Part shown: piece after piece, positions 7,968-17,040 of the stretch | How the letters are laid out: every line of letters begins with the position of its first letter | How positions within the stretch are numbered: position 1 is the stretch's first letter | Assembly (NCBI GenBank): GCA_016719295.1 | Contig: JADKAF010000002.1 | Location: 62,001-126,000 of the forward strand | Reading direction: 5' to 3' | DNA: 64,000 nt | From: Planctomycetota bacterium | Lineage (GTDB): Bacteria; Planctomycetota; UBA1135; JADKAF01 | The notes under the pieces: model-generated | What the model was told of the DNA's origin: nothing | The model's database searches: none | What the model saw: only the letters and a program-made list of their open reading frames with translations | Program-made: the position numbers and the translations under genes

Positions 7968-9875
7968 TCATTCGCCGCCTTCGACGGGCGGATTCTCGCC
8001 GAACACGTCCTTCAGCTCCTTCTCGAGGATGTCGCGGCGCTGGGTGAGCTCTTCCTCAAGCCAGTTCTGCGTGTCCTCGGGCGAAGCGATGATGTGCGGC
8101 GTGATCAGCACGATCAAGCTGCGCCGGTCCTTCGAGTTGCTGGTGAACTTGAAGAGCCAGCCCGCGATCGGGATGTCGCCCAGGAAGGGCACCTTGCGCA
8201 CGAGCTCCGACTCGGTGTCGGTGCTGAGTCCCCCGATCACCGCCGTCTGACCGGAGTCGAGCATCATGCGGGTCATGACCTCGCCGCTCTGGATGCGCGG
8301 TAGCGCGACGCGGCCTTCGGCATCGTTCGCGCCGACGGTGAAGATGTCGAAGCCGGGAGGCGCGCCGTCGCCGCCGGAGCCGGTCAGCGCCTGCTGCTTC
8401 GGCATCACCTCGAGCATGATCTTGTCGGAGCCCGGCACGATCTGCGGGATCATCAGGAGCTGGAAGCCGGTGTTCACCGGCGAGTTGCGCGCTTCCTCGA
8501 CCGTCAGCGAAAGGCCGCCCGCCTGGCCTTGCTCGCTGCGAGCTTCGGCATAGCGGATCTCCTCGCCGACGAAGATCGTCGCGGGCTGGCGATCCAGCGC
8601 GATGATGCGCGGCGCCTGCACGATCTTCGCCTTGATGTCGCTCTTCAAGAGGCGCAGGGTCGCCTGCACGCCCGTGAAGTCGAGCATCCCGTAGAGCGTG
8701 TCCGGAATCGTCCCGGGGGAAGCACCGCCGGGGAAGGGACCGCTGCCGCCGCCCTGCACGTTCGGCGATTGCGGGCCGCCGGTGCCGGGGTTCGTGACGA
8801 TGATGCCGTCCTCGAAGCCTCCGTCGCCGAGGACGAAGGGCAGGGAGATCGGCACGGCGCCCATCGAGATCGAGGCCGAGGGACCGGTCTGGCCGTAGTC
8901 CATGCCGAAGTCGAAGACATCGGTGTTCACCGTCGAGATGAACTTCACGTCGACGAAGACCTGCCGCGGCTCGATATCCATCGCGCGCAGCATCCGCTCC
9001 ATCGCGGCGTGCGCGATCGGCGTGTCCGTGACGATGAGCACGTTCTTCGAGGCGACGTAGTCGAGCGTACCATCCGCGGAGAGCGCCTTGCGCAGCGCGG
9101 GCAGCAGGTCGAAGTCGACACCTTCCGACTTCGCGAGCTTCACGTCGCCCGCGTCGCGAGTGCCTTGGGTGGCCCCGCCAGAGCCGATGAAGAACTGCGA
9201 CTGGATGCGAGGCGTGTAGTAGGACGACGGTGACAGGTAGCGGAGCTGATACGAGCGGGTCTCCAGCTCGGCCTTGAGCCTCGTCGAGTGCACGATGCGG
9301 AGGATGCCGCGATCTTCCTCGACGACGACGTAGCCGAGCTGCTTCACCGCGGTATTGAGAGCGTCGCGCCACGGGATGTCCTTCAGGCGCATCGTGATCG
9401 TGCCTTGGACCTCCGCGTCGAATACGACGTTCGCCCCGGCGAGCTTCGAGATCACGTTGATGACCTCGGAGAGCTCGGCGCTCTCGAACGAGAACGTCAC
9501 CGTGACCGGCTTCTCGATCTTGAAGAGGTTCGGCGCACGCTCGATGACGATGCAGCCGCCCTTCTCAGCTGCGAGGTCGAGGGCCTGTCGCCACTCGACA
9601 TCGTTGAGCTCGAGCGAGATGGAGACGTCGATCGCGTCGTCGACGACGATGTTCACGCCGGCCTGGCCCGCGATGTACTCCATCACCGTGCGGAGCTTGC
9701 GGTCCTGCACGGCGATGCTGAGCTTCACCGGGCCGCCGGTGCGGCTACCGCCGCGCTGAGCGGACGGCGGAGTATCCTGGGCCCCGATGGGACCTTGCTC
9801 CTGCGATGCGGCGACACCGGCGAAGAGCAGAGCCCCCGCCGCGAACGCCGCCAGGAGCTTATTCGCCCTGGTCAT
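7968..9875 (-). CDS. pilQ: type IV pilus secretin PilQ-like
   Basis: Outer-membrane secretin of 635 residues forming the pilus exit pore. A signal peptide (TRANKLLAAFAAGALLFAG) is followed by a proline- and glycine-rich linker. Two successive STN-like N-domains come next (DAIDVSISLELNDVEWRQAL and EVQGTITMRLKDIPWRDAL), then an N1-type repeat and the C-terminal beta-barrel with the secretin signature VPFLGDIPIAGWLFK. A Gly/Ser/Pro-rich insert interrupts the region before the barrel. The start at 9875 has GAGGAGA close upstream; an upstream in-frame ATG would spoil the signal peptide. It is the last gene of the pilM-N-O/P-Q operon. A GspD-type label is possible, but the neighbours favour PilQ. 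Confidence 0.88.
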   Translation of the reverse strand: MTRANKLLAAFAAGALLFAGVAASQEQGPIGAQDTPPSAQRGGSRTGGPVKLSIAVQDRKLRTVMEYIAGQAGVNIVVDDAIDVSISLELNDVEWRQALDLAAEKGGCIVIERAPNLFKIEKPVTVTFSFESAELSEVINVISKLAGANVVFDAEVQGTITMRLKDIPWRDALNTAVKQLGYVVVEEDRGILRIVHSTRLKAELETRSYQLRYLSPSSYYTPRIQSQFFIGSGGATQGTRDAGDVKLAKSEGVDFDLLPALRKALSADGTLDYVASKNVLIVTDTPIAHAAMERMLRAMDIEPRQVFVDVKFISTVNTDVFDFGMDYGQTGPSASISMGAVPISLPFVLGDGGFEDGIIVTNPGTGGPQSPNVQGGGSGPFPGGASPGTIPDTLYGMLDFTGVQATLRLLKSDIKAKIVQAPRIIALDRQPATIFVGEEIRYAEARSEQGQAGGLSLTVEEARNSPVNTGFQLLMIPQIVPGSDKIMLEVMPKQQALTGSGGDGAPPGFDIFTVGANDAEGRVALPRIQSGEVMTRMMLDSGQTAVIGGLSTDTESELVRKVPFLGDIPIAGWLFKFTSNSKDRRSLIVLITPHIIASPEDTQNWLEEELTQRRDILEKELKDVFGENPPVEGGE

Positions 9876-9948
9876 CTTCTCTCCTCTTGCTTCCATGCGT
9901 CCGTGCTCCACCGACCGCCCCCTCCTCGCAGGAGCGGCCCGTCGTGCA

Positions 9949-11361
9949 TCAACGTTTCTTGACGATCACGACGTTCTTGTAGATGAACTCGATGCTGTCC
10001 TGCTTGATCAGATGGACGACCAAGTCGTCCTCGAGCAGCTCGCCTTCGGCCACCGCCTGACCATTGATGATCGCGGCGGCGCCCGTCGGCATGATCGCCA
10101 CCCCGGAGACGTCGAGCGTCTTCGCGCGGAACTCCTTCGCAACGACGGCCTTGGAGGCCAAGCGCTGGATCTCCGTCACGTACGGTCGGCGCTTGGGGTC
10201 CTTCGCCGTCGCGGCGAGGCGATCCTTCACCTTCGTGTTGCGCTCGATGACCGCGTCGAGGTCTCCGGACTGCAACAGCTTCTGCATGTGGTCGAGCAGC
10301 ACCTTCAGCTCCTTCATCGTGAGCGTGAAGTCGAGCTCGCCCTCGCCCTTCAGCTTGTCGAAGCGCAGCTTGAGGTCCTCGAAGAGCTTGACCTCGCGAT
10401 TGAACTTCGAGCGCAGCGGAAGGTAGGTGAAGACATTCTCCGCTTCGGCGTCGTGGATCATCTTGTCCACTTCGGCGATGCCGGAGCTGATGCGGTGGTG
10501 CAGGTCGAGGCGCTCGATCATCGCGGTCGCCTCGAGGCGGCGCTCGTAGGCGGCCTCCACCTCGGTGAGCTTCGCGTGGATCCCCTCGAAGATCGAGCGT
10601 TGCTCGTCGATGCCTCGCGCCGCGAACGGCTGCTCGGTGTCGACCGGGATGCGCGGATCGATGAAGGGATCGCGCCGATTGCGAGCGCCGGTGAAGGCGT
10701 ACGGCGTCGGCGGGATGATGTCCTTGCGGTTCAGCGCGATGCGCTCCTGCAGCTCCTGGACCCGGCGATCCTCGTTCTGGATGCGCGTCGCCTCGGAGCT
10801 CCCCTTGCGGGGGTTGTAGCGGTAGGTCTGCACGAGCAGCTGCGCTTCGTGCACGACGTCCTCGATGTCGCCGCCCGGCGCGCCCTTGCCCGGCTTGATC
10901 GAGATGCGCGGCACGATCATGAAGCGGCGGCGCGACTCGACCCGGTTAAGGAAGGACATGAGCTGCCAGAGCGTGCCCTCGACCCGGAGCTGATACGAGA
11001 CGGGCTCGAACGCGCCCTTGCCGGCACCGCCCGGATTCGGGTTGTAGCCCTTCACGCGGATCCCGGTCTCGGCAGCCGTGTTGGACAGCGAGTCGAGGAA
11101 CTCGGTCACCATGCGCTCGTCGGGGAGGATCTTGACGTACTCCTCGACGTTCTGCCGCAGGACGATCACGTCGTCCTCGAGACCGCGGATCTTCGCGATC
11201 TTGGTCCGAGCGTCAGTGACCTTCTTCGACTCGCCCTCGATCTCTCGAGTGCAGAGCTCGATCTGCTCCTTCGCCGAGTAGGTCAGGTATCCCAGGGCTC
11301 CGCACGCGAGCAATGTGCCCGCGCCGATCAAGAGCAGGGTCTTCTTCTGGTCGAGCGCCAC
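9949..11361 (-). CDS. pilus inner-membrane assembly protein, PilO-PilP-like fusion
   Basis: 470-residue protein. One N-terminal transmembrane helix (TLLLIGAGTLLACGALGYLTY) is followed by a coiled coil and a PilO-like ferredoxin-fold region (VKGYNPNP, YQLRVEGTLWQLMSFLNRVE). The segment NRRDPFIDPR matches the RDPF motif typical of the lipoprotein PilP, a second coiled coil follows, and the C-terminus (GVAIMPTGAAAIINGQAV, EFIYKNVVIVKK) is a small beta domain like PilP or GspC HR. No lipobox is needed because the fusion is anchored by the PilO helix. The GTG at 11361 has GAGAGG eight bases upstream; a TTG 30 bp further up is the alternative. It would link PilN to the PilQ secretin across the periplasm. 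Confidence 0.7.
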   Translation of the reverse strand: MALDQKKTLLLIGAGTLLACGALGYLTYSAKEQIELCTREIEGESKKVTDARTKIAKIRGLEDDVIVLRQNVEEYVKILPDERMVTEFLDSLSNTAAETGIRVKGYNPNPGGAGKGAFEPVSYQLRVEGTLWQLMSFLNRVESRRRFMIVPRISIKPGKGAPGGDIEDVVHEAQLLVQTYRYNPRKGSSEATRIQNEDRRVQELQERIALNRKDIIPPTPYAFTGARNRRDPFIDPRIPVDTEQPFAARGIDEQRSIFEGIHAKLTEVEAAYERRLEATAMIERLDLHHRISSGIAEVDKMIHDAEAENVFTYLPLRSKFNREVKLFEDLKLRFDKLKGEGELDFTLTMKELKVLLDHMQKLLQSGDLDAVIERNTKVKDRLAATAKDPKRRPYVTEIQRLASKAVVAKEFRAKTLDVSGVAIMPTGAAAIINGQAVAEGELLEDDLVVHLIKQDSIEFIYKNVVIVKKR

Positions 11362-11440
11362 CGTGTTCGCCTCTCTGCTGAGGAGCGCCAAAGCACTCCC
11401 TTCCTCGGTCCGCTAAGGAACGCGACTCGAGCTTCGCGCG

Positions 11441-12127
11441 TTATTTGGCCGCTCGCGCGGCGCGTGAGAGCACCGGCATGGCGATCGGGAAGTTCATCAC
11501 ATGCGCGGGCTCGAGGGCCTGGTCTTCCTGCTCCATGAGGTCGGCCTTCGGATCCTCGATGTGGGAGAAGTCCCGGAAGAACTCCTCGTTCGACTTCAGG
11601 TCCGTCAAGAAGGCGACGATCGAGCTCGCGTGCTCGGTGGCGCACATCCCCTGGAGCCGGACATTGCCCGCCGTATCCGGCTCGGCGCCGTCCTTCTTCT
11701 TCTTCTTCTTCGCGTTCTCGATCACGTTCTGCGTGATGTCGAGCGTGCCGAACCACACGAGGTAGCCCTCTCCGGTCTCCTCGCGCGGCTCCCCGGCGTT
11801 CGTGATGTCGATGAGCTCGTCGATCTTCTTGGTCCAGGAGATTCGGCTCTTCGAGATCTCGTGGATCGTCGTCGCACGCGCGGAGTAGTCATCCTTCTCG
11901 CGCACCAGCGAGTCGTGGTGCTTCACCTGCGGCAGCAGGCCCGAGAGCTCGGACTTCACCTCGGCGAGGCGCGCCTCGACCGAGCCGAGCTCGCCGAAGA
12001 AGGTGTCGGCGTAGTAGAAGCCGCACGCGCAGACCGCCACCACGGCGGCGATCAAGGCTCCGAACACGCGCAAGGGCGTTCGGTCGCGACGGCGGTACTC
12101 CGCCGGAAGCAGGTTCACGCGAATCAT
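11441..12127 (-). CDS. pilN: type IV pilus assembly protein PilN
   Basis: 228-residue bitopic protein. The cytoplasmic N-terminus begins MIRVNLLPAEYR, the PilN motif that binds PilM. A transmembrane helix at about 20-40 and a periplasmic coiled coil with a ferredoxin-like domain follow. An unusual run of six lysines (ENAKKKKKKDGAE) interrupts the periplasmic domain near residue 140. It lies 18 bp downstream of pilM and is followed by the PilO/P fusion, the standard order. It helps form the inner-membrane alignment platform of the pilus. Confidence 0.85.
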   Translation of the reverse strand: MIRVNLLPAEYRRRDRTPLRVFGALIAAVVAVCACGFYYADTFFGELGSVEARLAEVKSELSGLLPQVKHHDSLVREKDDYSARATTIHEISKSRISWTKKIDELIDITNAGEPREETGEGYLVWFGTLDITQNVIENAKKKKKKDGAEPDTAGNVRLQGMCATEHASSIVAFLTDLKSNEEFFRDFSHIEDPKADLMEQEDQALEPAHVMNFPIAMPVLSRAARAAK

Positions 12128-12145
12128 GTTCTTGCTCCTCTCCGT

Positions 12146-13177
12146 CTAGGCCGCGCGAGCGGCGAGCCCCACGGCGACGGCCAGCGAGGGCGCCCAGAGG
12201 TTCAGCTCGTCGATGTCGACGCCCTCGGAGCGCACCTTCAGCCCTTCGATCGGATTCCAGACGCGGGTCTTCTTCTCGATGCGACGCTCGAGGTCGACGT
12301 CGAGGAACGGCAGCAGCGCCGATCCTCCGGAGAGGAACACCTCCTCCACCGCGACGTTGTTCTGCTGCTCGAAGAACTCGAACGACATCGCCACTTCGTT
12401 CGCGAGGTCTTCCAAGTCCTTCGTGAGCGCCGACTGGATCTGCTCGATCTGGTGATCCTCGGGCGCGCACTTCAGCGTCTCGGCATCGAGCAGCTCCTTG
12501 CCGAAGCTGCGAGCGACCGCCTGGGTGAACGCGTTTCCGCCGGAGTAGATCTCGCGGGTGAACATGCTCGTCCCCGCGCGCACCACGTTGATGCAGGTCT
12601 TGTTGGCCCCGATGTCGATCAGCGCGATCGCGCGATCCTCACCGCTGATCGTGGGCACGAGGCCCTCGTTCAGCTCGAACGCGTTCCCGATCGCAAACGC
12701 ATCGACATCGATGGCGAGCGGAGAGAGTCCGGCCCCGACCAGGTTCTTCGCCATCTCGTCCACCTGGGAGCGCTTCACCGCGACCAGGAGGACCTTCATC
12801 ATGTCCCCGACGGCTTCCTTGCCTTCCTCCTCGAGCGGCACGCAGTCGAGCGCGACCTCCTCGATGTCGAAGGGGATGTACTTGTCCGCCTCGAACTGGA
12901 TCGCGTTCTTCAACTCGTCGCGCGACATCCGCACCATCGGGACGTAGCGCACGATGACGCCCTTGCCGCTGACGGAAGCGACGACGCGTTTCGTCTTGAA
13001 GCCGCCGCGCCGAAAGAGCTCGGGCACCACGTCGACGGGGCTCGAGTCCGGGGGCACTTCGACCCGCGCGAAACCGGTGATCAGGTAGTCGTACTTGTCG
13101 CGGGTGATCTCGACCGCCTTGACGGAGTTGGTGCCGAGATCCAGACCGACGATGCTCTTGCGGGTTCCGAAGAACAA
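12146..13177 (-). CDS. pilM: type IV pilus assembly ATPase-like protein PilM
   Basis: Actin-fold cytoplasmic protein of 343 residues that binds the N-terminus of PilN. It begins MFFGTRKSIVGLDLGTNSVK with the first phosphate-binding loop; IALIDIGANKTCINVV is the second, and VFLSGGSALLPFLD the adenosine motif. The start codon is TTG at 13177, supported by GGGAGG seven bases upstream and by the family's usual N-terminus. It is the first gene of the pil operon. A GGCCGAT/ATCGGCC hairpin lies between it and the HPr gene (13195-13213). Confidence 0.9.
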   Translation of the reverse strand: MFFGTRKSIVGLDLGTNSVKAVEITRDKYDYLITGFARVEVPPDSSPVDVVPELFRRGGFKTKRVVASVSGKGVIVRYVPMVRMSRDELKNAIQFEADKYIPFDIEEVALDCVPLEEEGKEAVGDMMKVLLVAVKRSQVDEMAKNLVGAGLSPLAIDVDAFAIGNAFELNEGLVPTISGEDRAIALIDIGANKTCINVVRAGTSMFTREIYSGGNAFTQAVARSFGKELLDAETLKCAPEDHQIEQIQSALTKDLEDLANEVAMSFEFFEQQNNVAVEEVFLSGGSALLPFLDVDLERRIEKKTRVWNPIEGLKVRSEGVDIDELNLWAPSLAVAVGLAARAA

Positions 13178-13283
13178 GGCGCACCTCCCTGCGGGGCCGA
13201 TGCTGTATCGGCCGCTCGGAAGGGTCGGCTTGAAGCCGAAGGGAGTTCCTCGGCGGCGGGCGCGCGCGGAGGCGCCTGGAAGC

Positions 13284-13595
13284 TCAGGCCTTGAAGCCCG
13301 ACGAGACGAGCTTCACCAGGGACTCCACCGCCTCGGAAGCGCCGGGGCCCTTGGCCCGGATGCGCAGCCGCGACCCGCATTCGGCGGCGAGCGTCATGAT
13401 CATCATGATGCTCTTCCCGTTGACCTTGCGGTCGCCGAGCCCCAGCTCGACCTCGCAGCCGAATCGATTGGCGGTGACCACGAAGAGGTGCGAGGGACGG
13501 GCGTGCATCCCCTCCGCGTTCACGACCTCGACGTCGCGCTCCGCGACCTCCGCGGAGCCCCCCCCACCGCCCGGACCGACCGTCGGCTCAGCCAT
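13284..13595 (-). CDS. HPr family phosphocarrier protein (NPr-like)
   Basis: 103-residue HPr-fold protein with a Gly-rich N-terminal extension of about 18 residues. The active-site histidine is H31 in GMHARPS and the regulatory serine position is S62 in NGKSIMMIM. Its start overlaps the ptsN stop by 8 bp, indicating translational coupling. With ptsN, hpf and rpoN upstream it fits the nitrogen-type phosphotransferase branch (PtsO/NPr) rather than sugar uptake. No enzyme I or HPr kinase is visible in this window, so the phosphate donor is unknown. Confidence 0.9.
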   Translation of the reverse strand: MAEPTVGPGGGGGSAEVAERDVEVVNAEGMHARPSHLFVVTANRFGCEVELGLGDRKVNGKSIMMIMTLAAECGSRLRIRAKGPGASEAVESLVKLVSSGFKA

Positions 13596-14052
13596 GGCCG
13601 AGCTCCTCGAGCATGTCGATCACCTCTTGCGCGGTCTTCGCTTGCAGCAAGAACGAGCCGCAATCGCGATGGCGGCCCGCCTGCGAGATCTTCTTCAGCA
13701 CGCGGAGATGCGCTTCGTCCTGCTTCTCGGACCGCACGATGAGAACGACGGCGTGCACCGCGTCCCCATCGACGGCCCGGAAGTCGACGCCGCCGCGGTG
13801 GAGCCCCACGGCGAGGTGTAGCCCGGCGACACCGTTCACCTTGGCGTGCGGAATCGCGACCCCCCGGCCGATCCCGGTCGTGCCCAGCTCCTCGCGGGCC
13901 GCGAGAGCCGTGAGCACCTCCTGGCGCTTCGCCGCGACGATCCTCGAAGAGCCGATCAGACGATCCGTGAGCTCCTCGAAGACGCCGCTCCGTTCGGAGG
14001 CGGCGAGATCGAGGATCACGTTCTCGGGGTCGAGCAGATCGGAGAAACGCAT
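13588..14052 (-). CDS. ptsN: PTS IIA component, IIA-Ntr type
   Basis: 154-residue mannitol/fructose-type EIIA. The phosphorylatable histidine is H69 in GVAIPHAK, and the family feature VHAVVLIVR is present. There is no IIB or IIC membrane domain here or beside it, which argues for the regulatory PTS-Ntr role. Location between hpf and the HPr gene reproduces the proteobacterial rpoN-hpf-ptsN-ptsO arrangement. Its last bases overlap the HPr start codon. Confidence 0.9.
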   Translation of the reverse strand: MRFSDLLDPENVILDLAASERSGVFEELTDRLIGSSRIVAAKRQEVLTALAAREELGTTGIGRGVAIPHAKVNGVAGLHLAVGLHRGGVDFRAVDGDAVHAVVLIVRSEKQDEAHLRVLKKISQAGRHRDCGSFLLQAKTAQEVIDMLEELGHG

Positions 14053-14138
14053 GAAGGAACTCGGAGGGTAGGCGGGCTACCGGGCATACCCTCCGGAAGC
14101 GGCGCGCGCAAGCGCCGCGCGCGCCGCCCGGCGCACGC

Positions 14139-14537
14139 TCAGGCGGTACGGCGGTTCTTCGGCCGCGGCGCGAGGACGCTCTGGTAGGTCGGCTCGTCCT
14201 CCTCGACCTCCGGGGTCGGCGGCTCGAGGATGGGCCGCGACTGGCGGCCGCGCTCGTAGAGGCGCTCCTTCGTCTTTCGCACGTGGCGCTCCATGCGCGC
14301 CGCGGCGAGGTCGACGGCCGCGAGCTGATCGGTGTGCAGCTCTTCGATCACGATCGTGTGCTTGCCTGGGGTCGTCGCGATCAGCTCGACGCGGAAATCG
14401 TCGTGCTGCTTGTCCAGGATCACCCGCACGGACGTATGTCCGTGGAAGAAGCGCTCGAGCTTGCCGCACTTCTCGTGCGCCAGACGGCGAGCGGTTTCGG
14501 TGACCTCGGTGCTACGCGACGTGATCTCGATCTTCAC
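14139..14537 (-). CDS. hpf: ribosome hibernation promoting factor (HPF/RaiA family)
   Basis: 132-residue short or intermediate HPF. The N-terminal RaiA domain begins KIEITSRSTEVTETARR and contains FRVELIATTPGKHTIVIEE. The C-terminal tail of about 35 residues is Pro/Glu-rich and lacks the long-HPF dimerisation domain. The start is GTG at 14537 with GGAGG seven bases upstream. It silences 70S ribosomes in slow growth. Position between truA and ptsN matches the rpoN operon of many bacteria. Confidence 0.88.
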   Translation of the reverse strand: MKIEITSRSTEVTETARRLAHEKCGKLERFFHGHTSVRVILDKQHDDFRVELIATTPGKHTIVIEELHTDQLAAVDLAAARMERHVRKTKERLYERGRQSRPILEPPTPEVEEDEPTYQSVLAPRPKNRRTA

Positions 14538-14667
14538 CTGAGCCTCCGCAATGCAAGGAGCCTGCTGAGAACCCTCCGCACGTCGAGGCCGGGCGACCAG
14601 CACCGAGCGCGCGTGAGGTGGCCGAGTTCCCCCGGCGCGCTCCGCGTAGGAGGCGCGCTGGGAGTAC

Positions 14668-15495
14668 TCAGTCGAAAGGTATCCGCTCCACCTCGGCGGT
14701 ACGGTCGCGAGCTGTGATTTCCCGCGTGCTCGCCGGAGTACGGCTCGGGCTCTCGACGCGCGGATAAAGCGCGCGCACGAGGTAGAGCGCGTGAGCCGGG
14801 GCCGTAGGCCCTCCGGCGCGGCGGTCGCGCGCTTCGCGCATCGCCAGCACAGCACCGGGCTCGAGCGCACCGCGCCCCACCTCGGCGAGCGTGCCCGCGA
14901 AGGCCCGCACCATGTTGTAGAGGAAGCCGTCCGCCTGAACGACCAACGCAACGCGGTGGCCGCGGCGCCACAGATGCAGCGCGCGCACCGTGCGCACCGA
15001 GGTCTTGGCCGAGGAGCCCGTCGTCTGGAACGAGCGCCAGTCGTGACGGCCCACCAAATGTCGCGCGGCCTCGCGCATGCGCGCCAGATCGAGGCGATAG
15101 GGCGCCCACCAGACGTGGCGCCGCGTGAGCGGATCCTCGACCGCCTCGTCGCTGAAGACGTAGGCGTAGCGCTTGCCGATCGCCGAGAAGCGCGCGTGGA
15201 ACTCGTCCTCCACGGTGCGCGCCTCCATCACCGCCGCCCCCGTAGGCAGATGCGCGTTCAGTGCGCGCACCCAGCGGTGATCCTGCAGACGCGTCTCGGC
15301 ACGGAAGTGCGCGACCTGGCGCAGCGCATGCACGCCCGAGTCCGTTCGACCGGAGCCATGCACCACCACGGTCTGGCCGCAGATCCGCGCGATCGCCTCC
15401 TCCAGGGATTGCTGCACCGTGGGGAAGCCCGGCTGGCGCTGCCAACCGGCGAAGGCGCCGCCGTCGTAGCGGACCACGAGTCGAATCGTGCGCAT
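14668..15495 (-). CDS. truA: tRNA pseudouridine(38-40) synthase TruA
   Basis: 275-residue TruA that isomerises uridines 38-40 in the anticodon arm. The N-terminus RLVVRYDGGAFAGWQRQPG and the catalytic motif GRTDSGVHA with D52 are clear, and DGFLYNMVRAFAGTL carries the second conserved block. It lies between rpoN and hpf, an insertion relative to the proteobacterial rpoN operon. The start at 15495 matches the family's usual N-terminus. Confidence 0.95.
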   Translation of the reverse strand: MRTIRLVVRYDGGAFAGWQRQPGFPTVQQSLEEAIARICGQTVVVHGSGRTDSGVHALRQVAHFRAETRLQDHRWVRALNAHLPTGAAVMEARTVEDEFHARFSAIGKRYAYVFSDEAVEDPLTRRHVWWAPYRLDLARMREAARHLVGRHDWRSFQTTGSSAKTSVRTVRALHLWRRGHRVALVVQADGFLYNMVRAFAGTLAEVGRGALEPGAVLAMREARDRRAGGPTAPAHALYLVRALYPRVESPSRTPASTREITARDRTAEVERIPFD

Positions 15496-15552
15496 CGTCG
15501 CGTGAGGACCGCTCCTGCGCCTTCGCAGCGCCGCGCGCGCGGCCGCCCGCGC

Positions 15553-16883
15553 TCAGTAGCGACGTCGACGCCACGACGAGGGGATCCCCAGCTCCTTACG
15601 GTACTTCGCCACGGTGCGCCGCGCCACGTCGAGGCCGTGGCGCTCGGCCAGCAGCCGCACGATCTCGTCGTCGGAGAGCGGCGCGATCGGATCCTCGCCG
15701 GCGAGGACGGCGCGCAGCGCGACCTGGATCTCGGCGCGCGAATGCTCGTTGCCGTCCTCGTCGACGAAGCCGCCGGAGAAGAAGGAGCGCAGCGCGAAGT
15801 TCCCCCACGGCGTCGCTGCCCACTTGCCGGCGACGGCCCGGCTCACGGTGGAGACGTGCATGTCGAGCCGATCGGCGATCTGCTGCATGCGCAGCGGCTC
15901 CAGGTGATCGGGGCCGTGCGCGAGGAACGCGCGCTGCGCCGCGAAGAGGGCCTGCGCGACGCGAGCGAGCGTCGCGCGGCGCTGCTCGAGCGCGTCGATC
16001 AGATCGCGCGCGCTGTCCACGCGCTCGCGCCAGTACGAGCGCGCCGCGCTCTCCATCCGCCGATCCCGGGCGAGCGCCGCGACGTCCTCGTCGATCGAGA
16101 GACTCGGCAGAGGCCCATGCTCGACCTCGACCTCGAAGCCCGAGCTGGTCCACTCCACGGTGACGTCCGGGCGCACCTGTGCGGCACCTTCGCTCTCGAA
16201 CTCCGCTCCGGCCGCAGCCGGAAGCCCCGCGCATGCTCGAGCGAAGCGCGCAGCTCGTCGATGCTGATGCCGAGGCGCTTCGCGACCTTCGGCAGGCGGT
16301 TCTTCGAGACGTCCTCGAGGAACTCGACGAGGACGCGGCGCACGATCTCCTCGTGTGGGTCGGCCGGATCGAGCTGCAGGAGCAGGCATTCGATCGAGCC
16401 GCGACCGCCGACGCCGCGCGGCTCGAGCTGCTGCACGAACGCGATGGCCGCGGTCCACAGCCCCGGATCGCTCGCGAGTTCGAAGCTCGCCGCTAGCGCG
16501 CTCTCGTCGGCGACGAGCCAGCCCGTCGATGGATCGATGTGCGCGATCACGTGCTGCACGGCGCGCTCGAGCACGGGAGCCAAGGTCGCGAGCGCCACCT
16601 GGCAGCGCAGATGCTCGACCAGCCCCTCGCCGTGCGCCGGAGCGCTCTCCAGGATCTGGTCGGCGCTCTTCTCGCGGGCCTCCCGGCGCGCCGGAGCGGA
16701 GGCCTTGGAGGGCGCCGACTCGACCGGCGCCGCGACCAGCGCCTCGTTCTCCGCGATCGCCTGCTCGATATGTTCGGCGAGGTCCTCGACGGGGAGCTGC
16801 AGCACCTCGATCGCCTGCAGCATCTTCGGCAGCAGCAGAAGCCGCTGCTCCGCACCTTGGCGCAGTTCCTGCCCGATCCGCAT
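15553..16883 (-). pseudogene. rpoN: RNA polymerase sigma-54 factor RpoN, interrupted by a one-base frameshift
   Basis: Two reading frames together give a complete sigma-54. The frame starting at 16883 carries region I (RIGQELRQGAEQRLLLLPKM) and the start of the core-binding domain as far as ARGFRLRP. The rest, AGAEFESEGAAQVRPDVTVEW onward, is in another frame and includes the helix-turn-helix (MQQIADRLDMHVSTVSRAV) and the C-terminal RpoN box ARRTVAKYRKELGIPSS. Adding one G to the GG near 16209 restores RLRPGAEF, matching the usual RPG sequence, and gives 443 residues. All key motifs are intact, so either the reference has lost one base or sigma-54 is recently inactivated. It heads rpoN-truA-hpf-ptsN-HPr. 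Confidence 0.88.
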
Positions 16884-17040
16884 GAGCGTCCTCTCCGACC
16901 CTGCGCCGGCGAAGCCGCCGTGCGCCCCTCTTCCGAGGAGGAGGTGCCCTTTCCATCGGGTGCGGATCCCTCGAACCAGGGGGAGGTTTTTTCGCGTAGC
17001 GAAGAGCCGCGCGCTCCTACACCCCTGCCAGCAGCTGCGC

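Noticed and set aside
9787..11538. Long plus-strand frame opposite the pilO/P gene, and similar long frames opposite rpoB, rpoC and dnaE
   Set aside because: Such antisense frames arise in GC-rich DNA opposite real genes; their composition (Leu/Arg/Asp/His-rich) and lack of known motifs indicate shadows.
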